Virus record (IMG/VR): IMGVR_UViG_3300032224_000919
Span: 1 to 51,656 of that record
DNA from: a virus
Reading direction: 5' to 3' (one strand)
Length of the DNA: 51,656 nt
The notes under the pieces were generated by a model. The model was not told the origin of the DNA and searched no databases. It worked only from the letters and a program-made list of their open reading frames with translations. This document shows, piece after piece, positions 48,866-51,656 of the stretch. The position numbers and the translations under genes are program-made. Numbering within the stretch: the stretch's first letter is position 1; each line of letters opens with the position of its first letter.

Positions 48866-49873
48866 ATGGGACGTAGTACATTTGAAGGCCCTATTCTGGC
48901 GGGCGACAATCGTTTTGGGCCTCTTCGTAACGTAGGTTACACAGAAGCAGTTCAAACAGCATACCTAGACATTCTCAACACAACCGCTAACACTTCTGGT
49001 TATTCTGGTGGTTCTGGTCAGTTTGTTGGCTCTAACGGAATCCCCAACTCTAACGCAACGGTGTATACACCTTCTGCTACCGCATACCCACCTACAGCAC
49101 AAACAATTCCTGCGGACTCTGCAACCAACATATATCGCGGTGCTGTTATGTATCTGCCTTATGGTTCAAGCATCAAGGATGTTTTCGTTGATTGCGGCAA
49201 CCCCGTAGCTGTTTCTGGTGGTTCAGCCTCACTTACTTCCGCTACTGTATATGTTTCAAATAACTATACGGCTGCCGCAGGTACAGCAAAATATTTTCAA
49301 ACTGGTTCTATTACTGCCGCTGGTCGTCAAGCGTTATCAACATTTACTACAGCACAACTTTATAACCAACAACTTGGAACAACTGGAGACATCACCAACC
49401 CTCCAGCATCAGGTCAAGGCACAAGTCCATACAGCTCTTTGGTTTCCCAGCTTGTATTTACTGTTGCTATTGTTGGCACTTCTTTAGATACACGCGTTGC
49501 TACGGCGACTGTTGCTGGTGCTGTAATTGCAGACACTATTGGTACTTTCACTTGTACTTCTAACGCGTTCTTGGCTGTTGGTCAAACAATAACACTTTCC
49601 GGAACATACGGTGGTACAGGCTCAATTAGCGGTTACTCTAACCCAACAAGCTATTTAGTGGCAACCGCTACCGGCGGCGCTGGTACTGTTACTGGATTTA
49701 AGATTATTAACTTGGATGGTTCTGCTGTTACAACAACTGCAGGTACACCTACAGGTATTACTTACACAATCAGTTCAGCACTTTCTGGCCGGTTTAACTT
49801 CACAGCACGTTATACGCAGCTTGATGGCAACATTGGCAGTACCACTGCTTACCCATACGGTAACTTTGACTAA
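48866..49873 (+). CDS. Virion protein with FCCH-like beta insert (335 aa)
   Basis: Start after CATAAGGATTTTTATC. The N-terminus GRSTFEGPILAGDNRFGPLR is a familiar opening of a structural protein encoded next to capsid genes in environmental phages. The middle is Thr/Ser/Ala-rich. The last part has a FCCH-like module (FLAVGQTITLSGTYGGTGSI, TSYLVATATGGAGTVTGFKI). It is bracketed by terminators on both sides, so it is probably made as a separate abundant structural protein. Role inferred. Confidence 0.6.
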   Translation: MGRSTFEGPILAGDNRFGPLRNVGYTEAVQTAYLDILNTTANTSGYSGGSGQFVGSNGIPNSNATVYTPSATAYPPTAQTIPADSATNIYRGAVMYLPYGSSIKDVFVDCGNPVAVSGGSASLTSATVYVSNNYTAAAGTAKYFQTGSITAAGRQALSTFTTAQLYNQQLGTTGDITNPPASGQGTSPYSSLVSQLVFTVAIVGTSLDTRVATATVAGAVIADTIGTFTCTSNAFLAVGQTITLSGTYGGTGSISGYSNPTSYLVATATGGAGTVTGFKIINLDGSAVTTTAGTPTGITYTISSALSGRFNFTARYTQLDGNIGSTTAYPYGNFD

Positions 49874-49882
49874 TTGAGTAAC

Positions 49883-49904
49883 GGGGGCTTCGGCCCCCTT
49901 CTTT
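49883..49904 (+). terminator. Rho-independent terminator with UUCG loop
   Basis: GGGGGC (49883-49888), TTCG, GCCCCC (49893-49898), then TTCTTT. It lies 10 bases past the stop of the 335-residue gene. Confidence 0.9.
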
Positions 49905-49923
49905 GGATTTAAAGGAGTATCGT

Positions 49924-51656
49924 ATGTCAGGTGGATGGACAGTAGTTGACTCAGCGTCAAACAAATCAATTCCTATTCAAGGATCAAACGTTTCAGGCGC
50001 TGCTGCGCCTTTTGTAACACCTGCTCCGGGCACTCAAGACCCAGTAGGAAAATTCCGCGTATCTCAACCTCAAGCGTTGATTGATACTGACTTTGAATAC
50101 GGTACGCAGCCTACAAAGTGGGAGTCTATTGCTCTGCAAAATAACAGACAGAGCGTATATATTATTCCGCAACAGCCTTTGGTTATTACATCAATCACAG
50201 GCACAACAACATTAACAATTAGCGGTACATTTAATGTCCCCGCTAATTCGCCAATCTTTATCCAAAACGCAACTGATTCATATGCAAATGGATGGTGGTG
50301 GACAATTGCTGGTGGTACAACTTCAATGACCTGTATCCCTACAACTGCGCCAGCAGCAGGGGAAAAGTTTAGTGCAACAGGCACTTATGTGTATCAAGGT
50401 TATTTCTATTCAAATTGCGGCATTGCTTTAGCTTCAACAACAGCGTTTGTAACAGATGGTACATCTACTGTAACTTGTACAACGACTGGCGCTCATGGTA
50501 TGCAAGCTAACAGCTTGATTTATATCAAGGGTACGACTAGCTCAGGAACAACTATCAATGGCGCTTTTGTTGTTGCGACGGTTCCAACAGCTAACACATT
50601 CACTTTTGTAAACACCAATGGTACAGTGGCGGCAGCAGCCATTACCAACGTTGCCAACACTACTACGCTTTATGCTCGTCCATCAGGCTATGTAGAGCCT
50701 CGCACTTTTGACGGTGGCGTTGCGTTTACTGCTGGTGGCGGTTCGCCCAACCAACAGTTAATTCGTCAAACTCGCCGTTATTTCCGTTACCAGTCTGGTA
50801 AAGGCATTCAGTTTTCTACCGGCTCATCTTTGAAGCCTGCACTGTTTGTTACTTCTATTACGGGTACTGGAACAACTGCAACAGCCACCACTCGTTATGT
50901 TCATAACATGACGGTAGGTTCTAGGATACAAGTATCCGGATGTAACCAAGGTGTGTACAACGGAACATTTACGATTGCCACAATAACTTCACCAACTGTA
51001 TTTACGTACACAACCACAAACAGCATAAGTGTGACCCCAGCAACAGGACTTATTCGTATCAGCCCTTTGAGTTGGTATGGTTCTTCTAATCGTGTTGGAA
51101 TGTTTGACCAGCAAAACGGATTCTTTTTTGAGTTCGATGGTCAGACTTTGTACGCCGTATTGCGAAACTCCATTAACCAAATCAATGGAACAGTTGCCGT
51201 AACCAACGGCTCAAACATTGTTACGGGTACAGGGTCAGCATTCGCCTCTCAATTATTGATTGGCGACTATATTGTTATCCGTGGGCAGTCTTATAAAGTG
51301 CTTACGATTACCAGCGATACTGTTATGCAGGTTTCTCCTGAGTATCGTGGTACTACGATTAGCAACGCTTTGGTATCGCGCACAATTGATTTCAGAATAC
51401 CGCAGTCATCTTGGTACGACAGATGTGATGGCACAGGCCCATCAGGATATAACATTGACCTAACCCGAATGCAGATGTGGTACATCGACTATTCATGGTA
51501 CGGTGCTGGTGTTGTTCGTTTTGGTTTCCGTGCAACAAATGGGCAGATAACTTACGTTACACAGATTCAAAACAATAACGTACAGTTTGAAGCCTATATG
51601 CGTTCTGGCAATATGGCTGCCCATTATGAGTCAAATGGACAGTCTTCAATAACGCA
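49924..51656 (+). CDS. Large virion protein with repeated beta modules, runs off the window
   Basis: ATG at 49924 follows AAAGGAGTATCGT. The frame is open to the last base (577 codons seen, no stop). The start is MSGGWTVVDSASNKSIPIQG. Residues about 75-140, 180-235 and 318-365 are beta modules (TSTVTCTTTGAHGMQANSLI, TFTFVNTNGT, VGSRIQVSGCNQGVYNGTFT). A more compact part follows (SWYDRCDGTGPSGYNIDLTR, MWYIDYSWYGAGVVRFGFRA). The YIDYSWYGAG segment is common in tail or fibre-like phage proteins. It is probably a tail or capsid fibre protein. Confidence 0.65.
   Translation, partial: MSGGWTVVDSASNKSIPIQGSNVSGAAAPFVTPAPGTQDPVGKFRVSQPQALIDTDFEYGTQPTKWESIALQNNRQSVYIIPQQPLVITSITGTTTLTISGTFNVPANSPIFIQNATDSYANGWWWTIAGGTTSMTCIPTTAPAAGEKFSATGTYVYQGYFYSNCGIALASTTAFVTDGTSTVTCTTTGAHGMQANSLIYIKGTTSSGTTINGAFVVATVPTANTFTFVNTNGTVAAAAITNVANTTTLYARPSGYVEPRTFDGGVAFTAGGGSPNQQLIRQTRRYFRYQSGKGIQFSTGSSLKPALFVTSITGTGTTATATTRYVHNMTVGSRIQVSGCNQGVYNGTFTIATITSPTVFTYTTTNSISVTPATGLIRISPLSWYGSSNRVGMFDQQNGFFFEFDGQTLYAVLRNSINQINGTVAVTNGSNIVTGTGSAFASQLLIGDYIVIRGQSYKVLTITSDTVMQVSPEYRGTTISNALVSRTIDFRIPQSSWYDRCDGTGPSGYNIDLTRMQMWYIDYSWYGAGVVRFGFRATNGQITYVTQIQNNNVQFEAYMRSGNMAAHYESNGQSSIT

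Noticed and set aside
1-51656. tRNA genes, integrase, attachment sites, insertion sequences
   Set aside because: No cloverleaf with a conserved TTC-loop pattern, recombinase motif, or terminal-repeat-plus-transposase arrangement was noticed. A tRNAscan run would be decisive.

Overview
The window is a large piece (about 51.7 kb) of a tailed double-stranded DNA bacteriophage genome (Caudoviricetes). The hallmark genes are present: a terminase pair, a portal, scaffold and HK97-fold capsid genes, a holin and endolysin, a family A DNA polymerase and a primase-helicase. No tail sheath or classical tape-measure gene is visible, while a 2460-residue polyvalent virion protein is. That suggests a podovirus-like particle with ejected internal proteins, which is an inference. 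No integrase, phage repressor or tRNA was recognised, so nothing points to lysogeny. Sigma70-type promoters and Shine-Dalgarno sites fit a proteobacterial host. The gene repertoire looks like phages of freshwater Betaproteobacteria, but that host guess is weak.

Layout. (1) About 40.0-51.7 kb, plus strand: small and large terminase, portal, two small head genes (one GroES-like), scaffold, head proteins, a Mu gpT-like major capsid protein, and virion proteins. The last one runs off the right edge. (2) 0-15.7 kb, plus strand: holin, M15 endolysin, a P22 gp10-like tail/stabilisation protein, a jelly-roll protein, two Gly/Ala/Gln-rich internal proteins, a GNAT acetyltransferase, and the giant polyvalent protein. 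Late genes at both ends suggest that (1) continues into (2) on a circular or permuted map. (3) 15.8-28.5 kb, minus strand: the replication and recombination module. It holds a PrimPol-helicase, a possible ssDNA-binding protein, an SNF2-type helicase, a Cas4/AddB-like nuclease, DNA polymerase A, a VRR-NUC nuclease, and many small translationally coupled genes. (4) 28.6-39.6 kb, minus strand: an accessory early region. It contains a MoxR/CobS-like AAA+ ATPase, a protein joining a zincin HExxH domain to a VWA MIDAS domain, a DUF3150-like protein, two large unknown proteins and about a dozen small proteins.

The most striking feature is a 29-30 bp imperfect palindrome, roughly GAACAAACCAAC - 5 or 6 bases - GTTGGTWTGTTC. 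It occurs eight times, only between 28.55 and 39.67 kb, that is exactly across the accessory region. Six copies lie about 20-60 bases upstream of minus-strand genes or their promoters, or overlap stop codons. Two lie inside reading frames (in the linker of the VWA protein and in the C-terminal part of a 52-residue protein), and one lies in a noncoding region. This looks like a phage-specific operator, RNA hairpin or mobile-palindrome system that marks the AAA/VWA/DUF3150 cassette.

Other regulatory parts are four leftward sigma70-like promoters, one of them overlapped by a perfect 22-bp palindromic operator. A candidate rightward late promoter has its own 15-bp palindrome. Six rho-independent terminators delimit the transcripts. 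An approximately 800-bp noncoding stretch (37.8-38.6 kb) carries a long nested inverted repeat, AT-rich DNA and direct repeats, and is the best candidate for a replication origin or a structured RNA. Five small genes (22305-22463, 24333-24449, 31475-31636, 34012-34179, 34679-34837) fall below usual length cutoffs. They are supported by start/stop overlaps, ribosome sites, or both.
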